A stretch of 64,000 nucleotides of DNA, from assembly GCF_009497775.1 (NCBI RefSeq), contig NZ_CP031012.1, forward strand, positions 3,623,235-3,687,234, read 5' to 3'. Both the position numbers and the translations under genes were made by a program. This document shows positions 50,892 to 60,649 of this stretch, piece by piece. The DNA is from Alcaligenes faecalis. GTDB taxonomy: Bacteria > Pseudomonadota > Gammaproteobacteria > Burkholderiales > Burkholderiaceae_B. Below the pieces are notes generated by a model that had not been told where the DNA came from, made no database searches, and saw nothing but the letters and a program-made list of their open reading frames with translations. Position 1 is the stretch's first letter, and every line of letters begins with the position of its first letter.

Positions 50892-51668
50892 TTAGCGGTG
50901 CTTGAACTCGGGCTTACGCTTCTCGACGAAGGCACGCATGCCTTCCTTCTGGTCGTCAGTGGCAAACAAGCCATGGAAGTTGCGGCGTTCGAACAGCAAA
51001 CCTTCTTCCAGCGACGACTCAAAAGCACGGTTCACGCATTCCTTGGCCATCAGGACCGAAGGCAAGGACATGCTGGAAATAACCGTTGCAGCTTCCAGTG
51101 CTTCTTCAAGCAATTTGTCGGCAGGCACCACGCGTGACACCAGACCGGAGCGCTCGGCCTCTTCGGCATTCATCATGCGCGAAGTCAGGATCAGATCCAT
51201 GGCCTTGGCCTTGCCCACGGCACGGGGCAGACGCTGCGTACCACCGAAACCGGGAATTACGCCCAGCTTGATTTCTGGCTGACCGAAACGGGCGGAGTCA
51301 GCGGCAATGATGAAGTCACACAGCATGGCCAGTTCGCAGCCACCACCCAGGGCGTAGCCAGCAACGGCGGCAATGATGGGTTTGCGGAAACGGCGCAGTT
51401 CTTCCCACTGGCCACCCAGATAGTCCTGGGAGCTGACATCGTGGTAATTCCAGTCTTTCATGGCGCCGATGTCGGCACCAGCCGCAAAGGCTTTTTCGTT
51501 ACCGGTCAGCACGATACAACCGATTTCGTTGTCGGCATCGTATTTCTTTAACAGGGCATACAACTCGGCGATCAGCTCGTTATTGAGCGCATTCAAAGCC
51601 TTGGGCCGATTTAATGTCAATAAAGCAACACGACCATGCACCTCTGCTTTGACTAAGGGTTCGTTCAT
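50892..51668 (-). CDS. Enoyl-CoA hydratase
   Basis: The 258-residue crotonase-fold enzyme hydrates trans-2-enoyl-CoA in fatty acid or aromatic acid breakdown. The oxyanion-hole segment [12 protein letters not shown] and the blocks [18 protein letters not shown] and [23 protein letters not shown] contain the two catalytic glutamates of true hydratases. The length is typical. No other beta-oxidation gene is adjacent. It is divergent from the M61 peptidase gene, with 34 bases between the starts. Confidence 0.92.
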   Translation of the reverse strand: MNEPLVKAEVHGRVALLTLNRPKALNALNNELIAELYALLKKYDADNEIGCIVLTGNEKAFAAGADIGAMKDWNYHDVSSQDYLGGQWEELRRFRKPIIAAVAGYALGGGCELAMLCDFIIAADSARFGQPEIKLGVIPGFGGTQRLPRAVGKAKAMDLILTSRMMNAEEAERSGLVSRVVPADKLLEEALEAATVISSMSLPSVLMAKECVNRAFESSLEEGLLFERRNFHGLFATDDQKEGMRAFVEKRKPEFKHR

Positions 51669-51702
51669 GCTGACTCCCAGAAAAATTAAATAGAATAGGG
51701 GA

Positions 51703-53478
51703 ATGGAACCTACACCCGTACTTTACCGTGCCGAGCCGACAGATCTCGCCGGCCACCGCCTGACTGTCCAGATACAGATCACTTCCCCCCAAACAGATGG
51801 CCAGATTTTGAGCCTTCCGGCCTGGATTCCTGGCAGCTACCTGATCCGCGACTTCTCGCGTCAGATCGAAAGCATAGCTGCCTTCTCTGGCGAAAAGCCG
51901 GTTTCCATCCGCAAGCTGGACAATCACCGCTGGCAGTGCGAGCCCTGCGAGGGCCCCTTGAACGTGCAATACCAGGTCTATGCCTGGGACCTGTCCGTAC
52001 GCGGTGCACATATTGATCAGACTCACGCTTTCTTTAATGGCACCACCGCCCTGCTGGCCGTTGAAGGACAGACCGAACAGCCTTGCCTGCTGGAACTGGT
52101 GTCCAACGAGGACATGGAAGATTGGCAGGTCTACACCAGCCTGCCCGAAGCCACTGGCATGCCGGGCGCGGCCGATCGCTATGGTTTTGGCCTGTACCGT
52201 GCCAGCAATTACGACGAACTGATCGACCACCCTATTGAAATGGGCACGCCCCAGGTCATCAGTTTCTTTGCCCATGGTGCTGAACACGAGCTGGTCTTTA
52301 CCGGCGTCATCCCCAATCTGGATTTGCCGCGCATCGCCCGTGATGTAGAGAAAATCTGCGCCGAACAAATCGCCTTTTTTGAGCCTGAAACCCGCCGCGC
52401 ACCCTTCCTGGATGGCAGCTCGCGCTATATATTCATGACCATGGTGACCGATGACGGTTACGGCGGTCTGGAGCATCGCGCCTCGACAGCCCTGATGGCG
52501 TCGCGCCGTGATCTGCCCACCCAGGGCCAGGACAAGTCGGTGAAAAGCGCGGGCTACCAAACCTTTTTGGGTCTGGTCAGCCATGAGTACTTCCACACCT
52601 GGAACGTCAAGCGCATCAAGCCTGCCGCTTTTGCTCCGTATGACCTGAGCCGCGAGAACCATACCCGCCTACTGTGGGTATTTGAAGGCTTCACGTCGTA
52701 CTACGACGATTTGATGCTGCTGCGCTCGGGCGTGCTGAGCGAAGCCGACTACCTGAAGTTGCTGGCCAAGAACATCAATGCCGTTGAGCGTGGCCCAGGC
52801 CGCTTCAAGCAGTCCGCCGCACAAAGCTCTTTTGATGCCTGGACGCGCTACTACAAGCAGGACGAAAACTCCCCCAACGCACTGGTCAGCTATTACAGCA
52901 AGGGCGCCCTGATTGCCCTGGGCCTGGACCTGTGCATTCGCAGCCACACCCAGCAAGCCAAGGGCCTGGATGATGTGATGCTGCTGATGTGGGAACGCTA
53001 TGGCCGCGACTTCTATCAAGGCAAGCCACAAGGCATTCCTGAAGACGCCATGCCTGCCCTGATTCTGGAAGCCACCGGCTACGACGCCACAGATTTCATT
53101 GCCCGCTACGTTGAAGGCTGCGAAGACCTGCCCTTGAAACCCTGGCTGGCCGAGCAAGGCTTGAAGCTGGAATGGCAAGCCTCCTCCAAGCTGCCCAGCC
53201 TGAACGCCCGCTTGCGCCAAAGCGCAGGCCAATGCCAGCTGGCTACCGTCTTCACTGATGGTGCAGCGCATCAAGCCGGCCTGTCTGCAGGTGACGCCCT
53301 GGTCGCGATTGACGGCTTGCGTGTCAGCGACACGGCCAGCCTGGAGCGTCTGCTGGCCGCTTACGAGCCGGGTCAAACCGTTCAGGTCCACGCCTTCCGC
53401 CGCGATGAACTACACTGCTTCACGCTGCAACTGGCGCGCCCTGCCTTGGACGAATGCGTCCTGAGCCGCCAGTCCTGA
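51703..53478 (+). CDS. M61-family metallopeptidase with PDZ domain
   Basis: The 591-residue protein has an N-terminal beta domain, a central zinc peptidase domain with H294-E-Y-F-H298 ([16 protein letters not shown]) and the downstream [12 protein letters not shown] glutamate, and a C-terminal PDZ domain (about residues 490-570; [19 protein letters not shown]). This is the glycyl aminopeptidase (M61) family. No signal peptide is seen, so it is probably cytosolic. Substrates are unknown. Confidence 0.92.
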   Translation: MEPTPVLYRAEPTDLAGHRLTVQIQITSPQTDGQILSLPAWIPGSYLIRDFSRQIESIAAFSGEKPVSIRKLDNHRWQCEPCEGPLNVQYQVYAWDLSVRGAHIDQTHAFFNGTTALLAVEGQTEQPCLLELVSNEDMEDWQVYTSLPEATGMPGAADRYGFGLYRASNYDELIDHPIEMGTPQVISFFAHGAEHELVFTGVIPNLDLPRIARDVEKICAEQIAFFEPETRRAPFLDGSSRYIFMTMVTDDGYGGLEHRASTALMASRRDLPTQGQDKSVKSAGYQTFLGLVSHEYFHTWNVKRIKPAAFAPYDLSRENHTRLLWVFEGFTSYYDDLMLLRSGVLSEADYLKLLAKNINAVERGPGRFKQSAAQSSFDAWTRYYKQDENSPNALVSYYSKGALIALGLDLCIRSHTQQAKGLDDVMLLMWERYGRDFYQGKPQGIPEDAMPALILEATGYDATDFIARYVEGCEDLPLKPWLAEQGLKLEWQASSKLPSLNARLRQSAGQCQLATVFTDGAAHQAGLSAGDALVAIDGLRVSDTASLERLLAAYEPGQTVQVHAFRRDELHCFTLQLARPALDECVLSRQS

Positions 53479-53488
53479 TTGACTTCAC

Positions 53489-53512
53489 AGGCCCGCCATA
53501 CCCGGCGGGCCT
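53489..53512 (+). terminator. Hairpin between the M61 peptidase gene and folB
   Basis: AGGCCCGCC/GGCGGGCCT forms a 9-bp stem with a 6-base loop and is followed by a T-rich stretch (TTTGTTTTTG) that runs up to the folB ATG. It is a moderate terminator. folB has no visible Shine-Dalgarno. Confidence 0.55.
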
Positions 53513-53529
53513 GATACTTTGTTTTTGCC

Positions 53530-53889
53530 ATGACGACACGCCGTATATTTATCAACAATCTGGTGGTGCAAGCCTCTATCGGCATGCTGGACCACGAGCT
53601 GGTTCACCGCCAGCCCCTGCATATTGATGCCGAATTCGACACCACCATTACGCAAGACGTAGAAGACAGCGATATTGGTACCGTGCTGGACTACCGCCAG
53701 CTGCGCGAGGCGCTGATTGAAGTCAGCACCACCGAGCACACCAATCTGCTGGAAACGCTGGTGGAACGCCTGGCTGATCGCATCCAGAATGATTTCCCGA
53801 CCGTGGAACGCGTTAAAATCCGGGCCAGCAAGCCCGAGGCCTTTGCCGACTGTGATGCCGTCGGCATCGAGATCGAACGCAGCCGCTAA
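53530..53889 (+). CDS. folB: Dihydroneopterin aldolase FolB
   Basis: The 119-residue enzyme cleaves 7,8-dihydroneopterin to 6-hydroxymethyl-dihydropterin and glycolaldehyde in folate synthesis. The start RRIFINNLVVQASIGMLDHE and the blocks GTVLDYRQLREAL, HTNLLETLVERLAD and IRASKPEAFADCDAVGIEIER fit the family, including the catalytic Lys in the C-terminal part. No other folate gene is adjacent. Confidence 0.92.
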   Translation: MTTRRIFINNLVVQASIGMLDHELVHRQPLHIDAEFDTTITQDVEDSDIGTVLDYRQLREALIEVSTTEHTNLLETLVERLADRIQNDFPTVERVKIRASKPEAFADCDAVGIEIERSR

Positions 53890-53944
53890 AGCCCCGCCCC
53901 GCTTCCTGCCGGGGCCACGATGACACTTCTATCCGCTTTTCCTT

Positions 53945-55000
53945 ATGTCCCAAGACACCAGCACCCTACCCACTTCCGAAACCGATACTCCCGTGTTTGC
54001 CAGCAAGGCTGAACGCAAGCAGCGCGTCAACGACAACAAGCTGAGCAAACGCATCATGCGTGAAGTGGGCCGCGCTATCGGGGACTTCAACATGATCGAG
54101 GAAGGCGACAAGATCATGGTCTGCCTGTCCGGCGGCAAGGACTCCTACGGCCTGCTGGACGTGCTGATGACATTGCAAAAGCGCGCGCCAATCAAGTTCG
54201 ACATTGTGGCCGTGAACCTGGACCAGAAGCAGCCCGGTTTCCCTGACCATATCCTGCCCGAGTATCTGGAAAAGCTGGGTGTGCCCTATCACATCGAAAC
54301 TCAGGACACGTACTCGGTAGTGACGCGCGTGATTGCCGAAGGCAAAACCATGTGTTCGCTGTGCTCGCGCCTGCGCCGCGGGATCCTGTACCGTGTCGCC
54401 AAGGAGCTGGGAGCCACCAAGATCGCCCTAGGCCACCACCGTGACGACATTCTGGCCACCTTCTTCCTGAATCTGTTTTACGGCGGCCGCATGAAAGGCA
54501 TGCCGCCCAAGCTGATGTCGGATAACGGCGAACATATTGTGATCCGCCCTCTGGCCTACGTGCCCGAGAAGGATCTGATCGCCTACGCCAAGCTCAAAGA
54601 ATTCCCCATCATCCCCTGTAACTTGTGCGGCTCGCAGGAAAACCTGAAGCGCCAGGAAATCAACCGCATGATTGCGGACTGGGACAAGAAATTCCCGCAC
54701 CGTTCCTGGAACGTGTTTGGCGCCCTGACCCGCGTGGTGCCTTCGCACCTGATGGACCCCAAGCTGCATAACTTTGCAGATCTGAAGGTGACAGGACAGG
54801 CAGACCCGGAAGGCGACAAGGGCTTTGATCAGGATTATTTTGATGATCACCTGCCCGAGAGCTTGCTGGCTGCAGGCTTTGAGGAAGACAGCGACGAGGC
54901 CACTCCGGGCGTGCGTCAGGATGCCTTCACGCCAGCTCAGCCTGCCGCTTCTGGTGAACAGCAGATTGTGTTCATGAGCAAAAGGCGCTCCGGCCAATAA
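53945..55000 (+). CDS. ttcA: tRNA 2-thiocytidine(32) synthetase TtcA
   Basis: The 351-residue enzyme thiolates C32 of certain tRNAs using ATP and an iron-sulfur cluster. It shows the PP-loop [12 protein letters not shown] and cysteine pairs [10 protein letters not shown] and PCNLCGSQ. The C-terminal tail of about 50 residues after the catalytic core is acidic and Ala-rich and is longer than in E. coli (311 residues). The ATG at 53945 is 55 bases after folB. Confidence 0.95.
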   Translation: MSQDTSTLPTSETDTPVFASKAERKQRVNDNKLSKRIMREVGRAIGDFNMIEEGDKIMVCLSGGKDSYGLLDVLMTLQKRAPIKFDIVAVNLDQKQPGFPDHILPEYLEKLGVPYHIETQDTYSVVTRVIAEGKTMCSLCSRLRRGILYRVAKELGATKIALGHHRDDILATFFLNLFYGGRMKGMPPKLMSDNGEHIVIRPLAYVPEKDLIAYAKLKEFPIIPCNLCGSQENLKRQEINRMIADWDKKFPHRSWNVFGALTRVVPSHLMDPKLHNFADLKVTGQADPEGDKGFDQDYFDDHLPESLLAAGFEEDSDEATPGVRQDAFTPAQPAASGEQQIVFMSKRRSGQ

Positions 55001-55060
55001 ACCTGGCACGCGGCTTAGCCTGAGGCTAGCCGCCGGAAGACACGCGACACGCAGGCAACA

Positions 55061-55132
55061 AAAAGCCCCGATATAAATCTTCAAAACCTGGGTCTTATTC
55101 CAGATACTGGTGATTTATATCGGGGCTTTTTT
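55061..55132. terminator. Long bidirectional terminator between ttcA and ubiX
   Basis: A perfect 19-bp inverted repeat, 55061-55079 with 55112-55130, encloses 32 bases and is bordered by A and T runs. It can terminate both convergent genes, ttcA and ubiX. Confidence 0.93.
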
Positions 55133-55157
55133 GCCCCCACCGAATGGCTATCAGGCC

Positions 55158-55739
55158 TTAGCTCGGCTTTTGCGAACCATCCCAGCGTTCACCGGGCACC
55201 TGAATATCAAACAGTTCCAGCACCCGCATCACCGTGTGATCGACAATATCGTCGATGCTTTTGGGACGCAGGTAAAACGCGGGCATAGGCGGGAAGATAA
55301 TCCCGCCCATTTCCGTCACGGCTGTCATATTACGCAAATGCGCCAGATTGAATGGCGTTTCACGCACCATCATCACCAGACGACGACGCTCCTTCAAGGT
55401 AACGTCGGCCGCCCGGGTAATCAGGTTATCGGACAGACCATGCGCCACAGCGGCCAGGGTACGCATCGAACAGGGCACAATCACCATGCCGGCGGTAGGA
55501 AAACTGCCACTGGCCAAGGTTGCACCCACATCGCGGAAGCTGTGCACCTGATCAGCCAAAGCCTGGATCTCGTGCCTGCCGATATCCAGCTCATATTTGA
55601 TGTTCAGCACCCCGGAAGGCGAGATCACCAAATGGGTTTCCACATCCGGACAGGACTGCAGCACTTGCAGCAGACGCACGGTGTAGACCGCCCCGGTGGC
55701 CCCGGTCATACCTATGACCAGGCGTCGCTTGGTGCTCAC
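55158..55739 (-). CDS. ubiX: Flavin prenyltransferase UbiX
   Basis: The 193-residue enzyme makes prenylated FMN, the cofactor of UbiD-type decarboxylases, in ubiquinone synthesis. It shows the N-terminal [17 protein letters not shown], the segment [31 protein letters not shown] and [10 protein letters not shown]. Its ATG overlaps the grxD stop by 4 bases. Confidence 0.95.
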   Translation of the reverse strand: MSTKRRLVIGMTGATGAVYTVRLLQVLQSCPDVETHLVISPSGVLNIKYELDIGRHEIQALADQVHSFRDVGATLASGSFPTAGMVIVPCSMRTLAAVAHGLSDNLITRAADVTLKERRRLVMMVRETPFNLAHLRNMTAVTEMGGIIFPPMPAFYLRPKSIDDIVDHTVMRVLELFDIQVPGERWDGSQKPS

Positions 55740-56062
55740 TCCAGAGCCCCAGCCTCGCGCAGCATGGTTTCCAGTTCGCCGTTTTCGTACATTTCAGACA
55801 CGATATCCGAACCGCCGACGAATTCGCCCTTGATGTACAGCTGAGGGATGGTGGGCCAGCTGGAGAAATCCTTGATGCCCTGACGCACTTCGGCGTCGTC
55901 CAGCACGTTGACCACAACCACTTGGCTCAGGCCAACAGCGCGCAGAATCTGCACGGTGCGTGCGGAGAAACCGCACTGAGGAGCTTGAGCTGTGCCCTTC
56001 ATAAACAGCACAACTGGGTTTTCCGTTACGGTTTCGCGGATGAAATCTTGAACTTCACTCAT
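55736..56062 (-). CDS. grxD: Monothiol glutaredoxin, Grx4 family
   Basis: The 108-residue protein carries the CGFS active site at C30 ([14 protein letters not shown]) and the downstream [19 protein letters not shown]. It binds and delivers iron-sulfur clusters. It lies 21 bases after prmC and overlaps ubiX, the same order as in many betaproteobacteria. Confidence 0.96.
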   Translation of the reverse strand: MSEVQDFIRETVTENPVVLFMKGTAQAPQCGFSARTVQILRAVGLSQVVVVNVLDDAEVRQGIKDFSSWPTIPQLYIKGEFVGGSDIVSEMYENGELETMLREAGALE

Positions 56063-56083
56063 GATGTTCTCTTAAGAAAAGAA

Positions 56084-56950
56084 TTAACACTGTCCACCTG
56101 TGACCCGCCGGATTCCTGCCAGATCCTCGTAACTGATGACCTGTTTGAACCCTGCCTGCCGCAGCATATTTTGCACATGGTCGGCCTGATCCCAGCCGTG
56201 CTCCATGAGAAGACTAGCACCCGGGCGTAGATACGGCCCGGCTCCCTGAACTATTGTACGCAAATCCGTCAAGCCGTCAGAGCCATCTGTCAGTGCCTGA
56301 CGCGGCTCGAACCGCACATCGCCCTGCGCCAGATGTTCGTCATCCACTGCAATGTATGGAGGGTTGGACACGATCAGGTCAAAAGGTTCCTGGCCTGCCA
56401 CGGCATCGTACCAACTCCCCAGGCAAAACTCGACTTTCCCACACAAACGCTGAGCATTTAAGCCCGCTTGCGCCAATACCAGCGTGCTGATATCACTGGC
56501 GACCACATGAGCATCAGGACGTGCCAGCGCCAGTGAAACCGCAATGGCGCCGCTGCCACAGCCCATATCCAGAATGCGGGGAGATGGAATGTTCTGCACG
56601 CGCTCCAGCGCGCGCTCGACCAGGGTTTCGGTATCGGGGCGTGGAATCAGCACCGAGGGCGACACCAGAAACTCATGGCCCATGAACTCGCGCACGCCGA
56701 CGATATAAGCCATGGGCTCACCCGCCACGCGGCGGGCCTCCAGAGCCTGATAGGCTCGGATCTTGTCCAGCGGCAACTCGTCCGTGTCGTGCGCAATCAG
56801 CCAGGAGCGACCAACGCCCAGCACCTGCATCCAAAGCATGTCACGCTCCAGGCGCGGCAAAGGGCTTAGCGGCTGCAAGGCTCGCAAGGTGCGGGGAAAA
56901 TCGGCAGGCGTGGCCGTTTGGGGCGCGGCCTGCTCACCGGATAAGCTCAT
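56084..56950 (-). CDS. prmC: Peptide chain release factor N5-glutamine methyltransferase PrmC
   Basis: The 288-residue enzyme methylates the Gln of the GGQ motif in release factors 1 and 2. SAM motif I is ILDMGCGSGAIAVSLA and the substrate motif is LIVSNPPYIAVDDEH. The start was set at ATG 56950; a GTG at 56956 overlaps the prfA stop as GTGA and is equally possible. It directly follows its own substrate gene prfA, a classic pairing. Confidence 0.94.
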   Translation of the reverse strand: MSLSGEQAAPQTATPADFPRTLRALQPLSPLPRLERDMLWMQVLGVGRSWLIAHDTDELPLDKIRAYQALEARRVAGEPMAYIVGVREFMGHEFLVSPSVLIPRPDTETLVERALERVQNIPSPRILDMGCGSGAIAVSLALARPDAHVVASDISTLVLAQAGLNAQRLCGKVEFCLGSWYDAVAGQEPFDLIVSNPPYIAVDDEHLAQGDVRFEPRQALTDGSDGLTDLRTIVQGAGPYLRPGASLLMEHGWDQADHVQNMLRQAGFKQVISYEDLAGIRRVTGGQC

Positions 56951-56952
56951 GC

Positions 56953-58032
56953 TCACGCCTGTGCCAGATCAGCCAGCAAACCGGCCTGATGTTCGGACAG
57001 CAAGGCCTTGATCAGTTCGTCCAGATCGCCATCCATGATGTAGCCCAGCTTGTACAAAGTCAGGTTGATGCGGTGATCCGTCATGCGGCCTTGCGGGAAG
57101 TTGTAGGTGCGAATGCGCTCGGAGCGGTCACCCGTACCAACCAGGCTTTTACGCTCGGCAGCTTCTTTGTCGGATTGCTCACGCTGCTGCTTGTCTTTCA
57201 GACGAGCGGCCAGCACCTGCAAGGCTTTTTCGCGGTTACGGTGCTGGGAACGGTCATCCTGACACTCCACCACCAAACCCGTAGGCAAGTGAGTCAAGCG
57301 CACAGCAGAGTCCGTCTTGTTCACGTGCTGACCACCGGCACCACTGGCACGGAAGGTGTCCACGCGCAAATCAGCGGGGTTGATAGTGATTTCAGCCAGG
57401 CCTTCGGCTTCAGGCAAGACGGCTACCGTACACGTAGAGGTATGAATGCGGCCCTGGGCTTCGGTTTCGGGCACGCGCTGCACACGGTGCGCACCGGATT
57501 CGAACTTCAGGCGACCATACACATCCTGGCCCTCGATACGCACGATGACTTCTTTGTAGCCACCCACTTCCGAATCGCTGGCAGACATGACTTCCGTGCG
57601 CCAGCCGCAGTTCTCGGCGTAACGCATGTACATGCGCAGCAAATCCCCGGCAAACAGAGCACTTTCATCGCCACCGGCACCGGCACGGATTTCAATGAAT
57701 ACGTTGCGGGTATCGTCCGGATCGCGGGGCAAGAGCAGAATTTGCAGCTCGTCTTCCAGTTGAACGATACGCTCTTTGCCCAGCTTGTATTCTTCCTCGC
57801 CCATTTCCTTCAATTCGGGGTCGGACATCATGTCCTGCGCCGCCTGCAAATCGCCCTCGGCCGCTTCATAGGTCTTAAAAGCCGTAACGACAGGGTCCAG
57901 CTCGGCACGCTCGCGCGACAGTTTGCGAAATTCATCCATATTGCCGGCAATCTCAGGCTCGGCAAGCAAGGCATCAACTTCATGCAGACGGCGAGCCAAT
58001 TGCTCAAGCCGACTGCGCATAGAGTCTTTCAT
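56953..58032 (-). CDS. prfA: Peptide chain release factor 1
   Basis: The 359-residue factor ends translation at UAA and UAG. The catalytic GGQ lies at residues 233-235 ([17 protein letters not shown]). The domain 2 region reads [18 protein letters not shown]. Length is typical (360). Confidence 0.98.
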   Translation of the reverse strand: MKDSMRSRLEQLARRLHEVDALLAEPEIAGNMDEFRKLSRERAELDPVVTAFKTYEAAEGDLQAAQDMMSDPELKEMGEEEYKLGKERIVQLEDELQILLLPRDPDDTRNVFIEIRAGAGGDESALFAGDLLRMYMRYAENCGWRTEVMSASDSEVGGYKEVIVRIEGQDVYGRLKFESGAHRVQRVPETEAQGRIHTSTCTVAVLPEAEGLAEITINPADLRVDTFRASGAGGQHVNKTDSAVRLTHLPTGLVVECQDDRSQHRNREKALQVLAARLKDKQQREQSDKEAAERKSLVGTGDRSERIRTYNFPQGRMTDHRINLTLYKLGYIMDGDLDELIKALLSEHQAGLLADLAQA

Positions 58033-58131
58033 AGGGAACAGCCTAAAGGGAAAATCAGAGGGTCTGGGCGCAGTTCAAAGCGATCGGGCTGCACCGCAGG
58101 AGAGTCGGTGAACAGACAAACAGCCCAAACG

Positions 58132-59406
58132 CTAACGTCGACGGGTGGTCGAGGGCAACAGACGAGGCAGCAGGTTCAGCAATTGCTCGCGCTCGGAACC
58201 TTCGCTGCGCGTCAATTCAGCCATAGGGCCGTGCATGTACTTTTGAGTCAGGCCATGCGCCAGCATTTCAATGACTTCTGCCGGATCATCACCACGGGCC
58301 AACATGCGACGGGCGCGTTCCAGCTCGTGCTGACGTACTTTTTCGACCGACTGCTGCACATCCAGAATGGCCGGCACAATCGCACGGGTGCTAAGCCAGT
58401 GCATGTAGTGCTGCACCTGGGTGTCAATAATGGCTTCGGCCTGAACTACAGCGGCCTGACGGGCATCGGCACCCCGTTGTACAAAGCGGCCCAGATCATC
58501 GACGGTGTACAGATACACGTCGTCCAGACGGCCTACTTCGGTTTCAATATCGCGTGGCACAGCCAGATCGACCATGACCACAGGGCGGTGACGACGCGAA
58601 CGCACGGCTCGCTCCACCATGCCCAGACCCAGAATGGGCAAAGTGCTGGCCGTACAGGACACCACCACATCGAAATCAGCCAGACGCTCGGGCACATCGG
58701 CCAGCTTCATGGTGCTGGCCATAAAGCGGGACGCCAGACTTTCAGCGCGCTCCTGAGTACGGTTGGCGACCACGATGCTACAGGGGTTCACCGCAGCAAA
58801 GTGTGTGGCGCACAGCTCGATCATTTCGCCAGCGCCAATAAACAGCACTTTGGCCTGACTAAGATCACCAAACACGCGCTCGGCCAAACGAACGGCCGCC
58901 GCCGCCATGGACACCGAATGGGCGCCAATAGCAGTTTGCGTACGGACTTCCTTGGCCACCGAGAAGGTGCGCTGGAACAATTGATGCAGCAAAGTGCCTA
59001 GCGAACCGGCCTCGTTGGCGGCACGCACGGCATCTTTCATCTGACCCAGAATCTGGGGCTCGCCCAAGACCATGGAGTCCAGACCGCTGGCAACACGGAA
59101 CGCATGGCGCACGGCCTCGTTCTGGTTGTAGCGATATAAATGAGGGGTCAGTTCGGCAGAGCGCAGGCTGTTGAAGTCCGCCATCCATTCGGGCAGACGT
59201 TCGGCCACATGAGGCTCGGCGGCACAGTAGATCTCGGTGCGATTACAGGTAGACAGGATGGCTGCTTCACGTACACCGGTACCAAAAGTGGCACGCAAGG
59301 TATCAAGCGCAGGCTTTAACACATCGATCGGAAACGCAACGCGCTCGCGCACGGCAACCGGCGCGGACACATGATTCAGACCGAAGGTTAGAACATCTAC
59401 AGACAT
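58132..59406 (-). CDS. hemA: Glutamyl-tRNA reductase HemA
   Basis: The 424-residue NADPH-dependent enzyme reduces glutamyl-tRNA to glutamate 1-semialdehyde, the first step of C5 haem synthesis. The nucleophile is C54 in [12 protein letters not shown]. The NADPH domain has [15 protein letters not shown], and the dimerisation helix is at the C-terminus. It is 99 bases upstream of prfA, the order hemA-prfA-prmC seen in E. coli. Confidence 0.97.
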   Translation of the reverse strand: MSVDVLTFGLNHVSAPVAVRERVAFPIDVLKPALDTLRATFGTGVREAAILSTCNRTEIYCAAEPHVAERLPEWMADFNSLRSAELTPHLYRYNQNEAVRHAFRVASGLDSMVLGEPQILGQMKDAVRAANEAGSLGTLLHQLFQRTFSVAKEVRTQTAIGAHSVSMAAAAVRLAERVFGDLSQAKVLFIGAGEMIELCATHFAAVNPCSIVVANRTQERAESLASRFMASTMKLADVPERLADFDVVVSCTASTLPILGLGMVERAVRSRRHRPVVMVDLAVPRDIETEVGRLDDVYLYTVDDLGRFVQRGADARQAAVVQAEAIIDTQVQHYMHWLSTRAIVPAILDVQQSVEKVRQHELERARRMLARGDDPAEVIEMLAHGLTQKYMHGPMAELTRSEGSEREQLLNLLPRLLPSTTRRR

Positions 59407-59666
59407 GAGCAGTACAGGCTATAGCCCTGAAAAGACCAAGACAGGCAATTTTGCAAACGCAAAACGCATGAAATTTAAGTGATTTTACGCCGCAAGCAGG
59501 GGTTTTGCCAAAAATGTTACTTGAATTGCCTTTTTGTGATTACAATTGCACTCCTTTATGCAGCCCACTTTTCTCTGAAAAGGGCACCCTCCTAGGGGTA
59601 CGGCAAATTTGAAGTCGAAAAGATGCATAAAATTTTTGTTGTACTATGCGCACAAATCAAAAAACG

Positions 59667-59675
59667 TGGTATAGT
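59667..59675 (+). promoter_or_regulatory. Extended -10 promoter of the tRNA-Phe gene
   Basis: TGG-TATAGT gives an extended -10 element 26 bases before the tRNA. No good -35 hexamer is at the right distance. The 295 bases between hemA and the tRNA have no gene. Confidence 0.5.
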
Positions 59676-59701
59676 TCTATTTTTACCGAGCAGTACACGT
59701 T

Positions 59702-59777
59702 GGCCTGGTAGCTCAGTCGGTAGAGCAGAGGATTGAAAATCCTTGTGTCGGTGGTTCGATTCCGCCCCAGGCCACCA
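59702..59777 (+). tRNA. tRNA-Phe (GAA)
   Basis: The 76-base sequence folds as a cloverleaf. The acceptor GGCCTGG pairs with CCAGGCC. A D-loop (AGCTCAGTCGGTAGAGC), an anticodon stem with loop TTGAAAA and a T arm (GGTTCGATTC) follow. The anticodon is GAA, so it decodes Phe. The CCA end is encoded. Confidence 0.98.
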
Positions 59778-59788
59778 AGAATTCAAAC

Positions 59789-59818
59789 AAAAAGCCCAGT
59801 CAAACGACTGGGCTTTTT
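59789..59818. terminator. Bidirectional terminator after tRNA-Phe
   Basis: AAAAAGCCCAGTC pairs with GACTGGGCTTTTT (13 bp) around a 4-base loop, beginning 12 bases after the tRNA. It also lies downstream of the sigma-factor gene on the minus strand, 159 bases away. Confidence 0.95.
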
Positions 59819-59976
59819 GTTTTTCTGCTCTGCTGAAATCTATCAACACAGCACAAGGCCACATTAGCTGGCACGAGAAGCTAATCCGCTCCCATCCTCG
59901 TATCGACAATACCGATAAAGCAAGATTATCGAGAATCTCGATATGCACCCAAAGAGGCCCTGAACAAGGGCCACTC

Positions 59977-60627
59977 TCAAAACCCCACCGGCTCCGCCAT
60001 CCACCCGAACCCGGCACTCATGGTCGGTGGTGGTTTCACACAGGTATTGCGCCCCTGCCGCAGTTCCGTCCAGTTTCCCAGCAACGCCTGTTCGCAATGC
60101 GCCTCTGCCCGGCGCAGTTCGTTGCGAGCTTTGCTGGTAGTGACGCCGAAGCGCTCGGCCACCACGCTCAGGCTTTGCTCTTCCAGGCGGGCCGCCAGAA
60201 AGATGGCGCGGCGTTGGCGGGGCAGCAGCTCAATGGCGTAGATCAGGACTGACAGCAAGGACCGGCCGATCAGACTGGACTCCGGACCAGGCATGGGGGA
60301 AACCTGCTGGTGCTCCTCCAGTTCGTCCAAGGGCACCAGCGTGCCCCTGCCTGATTCAGCACGCCATTCATCAATAGCCAGATTACTGGCCATGCGCAAC
60401 AGATACTGGCGCGGGTTGGCCACTGGCCCGATCTCCCGGCTGCCGTGCAGGCGCAGCCAGGTATCGTGCAGGGCATCGGCTGCGCGGTCGCGGCAGCGCA
60501 GCCGGATGGTCAGTTGCCGCAATAGTTCTTCGTAGTTCACCTTCAAGTACAAGCACAGTGAATACTGCGGCGTCACGCACTCCTCATTCCGCTTGCGGGT
60601 CGGCAAGGGCAGGCAAGTCGACAACAT
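59977..60627 (-). CDS. FecI-like ECF RNA polymerase sigma factor
   Basis: The 216-residue protein has sigma region 2 (DRAADALHDTWLRLHG, NPRQYLLRMASNLAIDEWRAE) and region 4 (LPRQRRAIFLAARLEEQSLSVVAERFGVTTSKARNELRRAEAH), the FecI type used in cell-surface signalling. It has a non-conserved N-terminal extension of about 28 residues and a tail of about 40 residues. The start at 60627 has GGGAG eight bases upstream. The gene begins 22 bases after the stop of the haemagglutinin-family gene, so it is probably in that operon. No FecR-type anti-sigma gene is on its downstream side. Confidence 0.87.
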   Translation of the reverse strand: MLSTCLPLPTRKRNEECVTPQYSLCLYLKVNYEELLRQLTIRLRCRDRAADALHDTWLRLHGSREIGPVANPRQYLLRMASNLAIDEWRAESGRGTLVPLDELEEHQQVSPMPGPESSLIGRSLLSVLIYAIELLPRQRRAIFLAARLEEQSLSVVAERFGVTTSKARNELRRAEAHCEQALLGNWTELRQGRNTCVKPPPTMSAGFGWMAEPVGF

Positions 60628-60649
60628 GATCAGATCTCCCAGGCTCAGG

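Noticed and set aside
56989..59001. A very long open frame antisense to prfA and hemA (about 670 codons)
   Set aside because: It mirrors two well-conserved genes, has low-complexity His/Gln/Thr-rich content and no recognisable domain; typical of GC-rich antisense frames.
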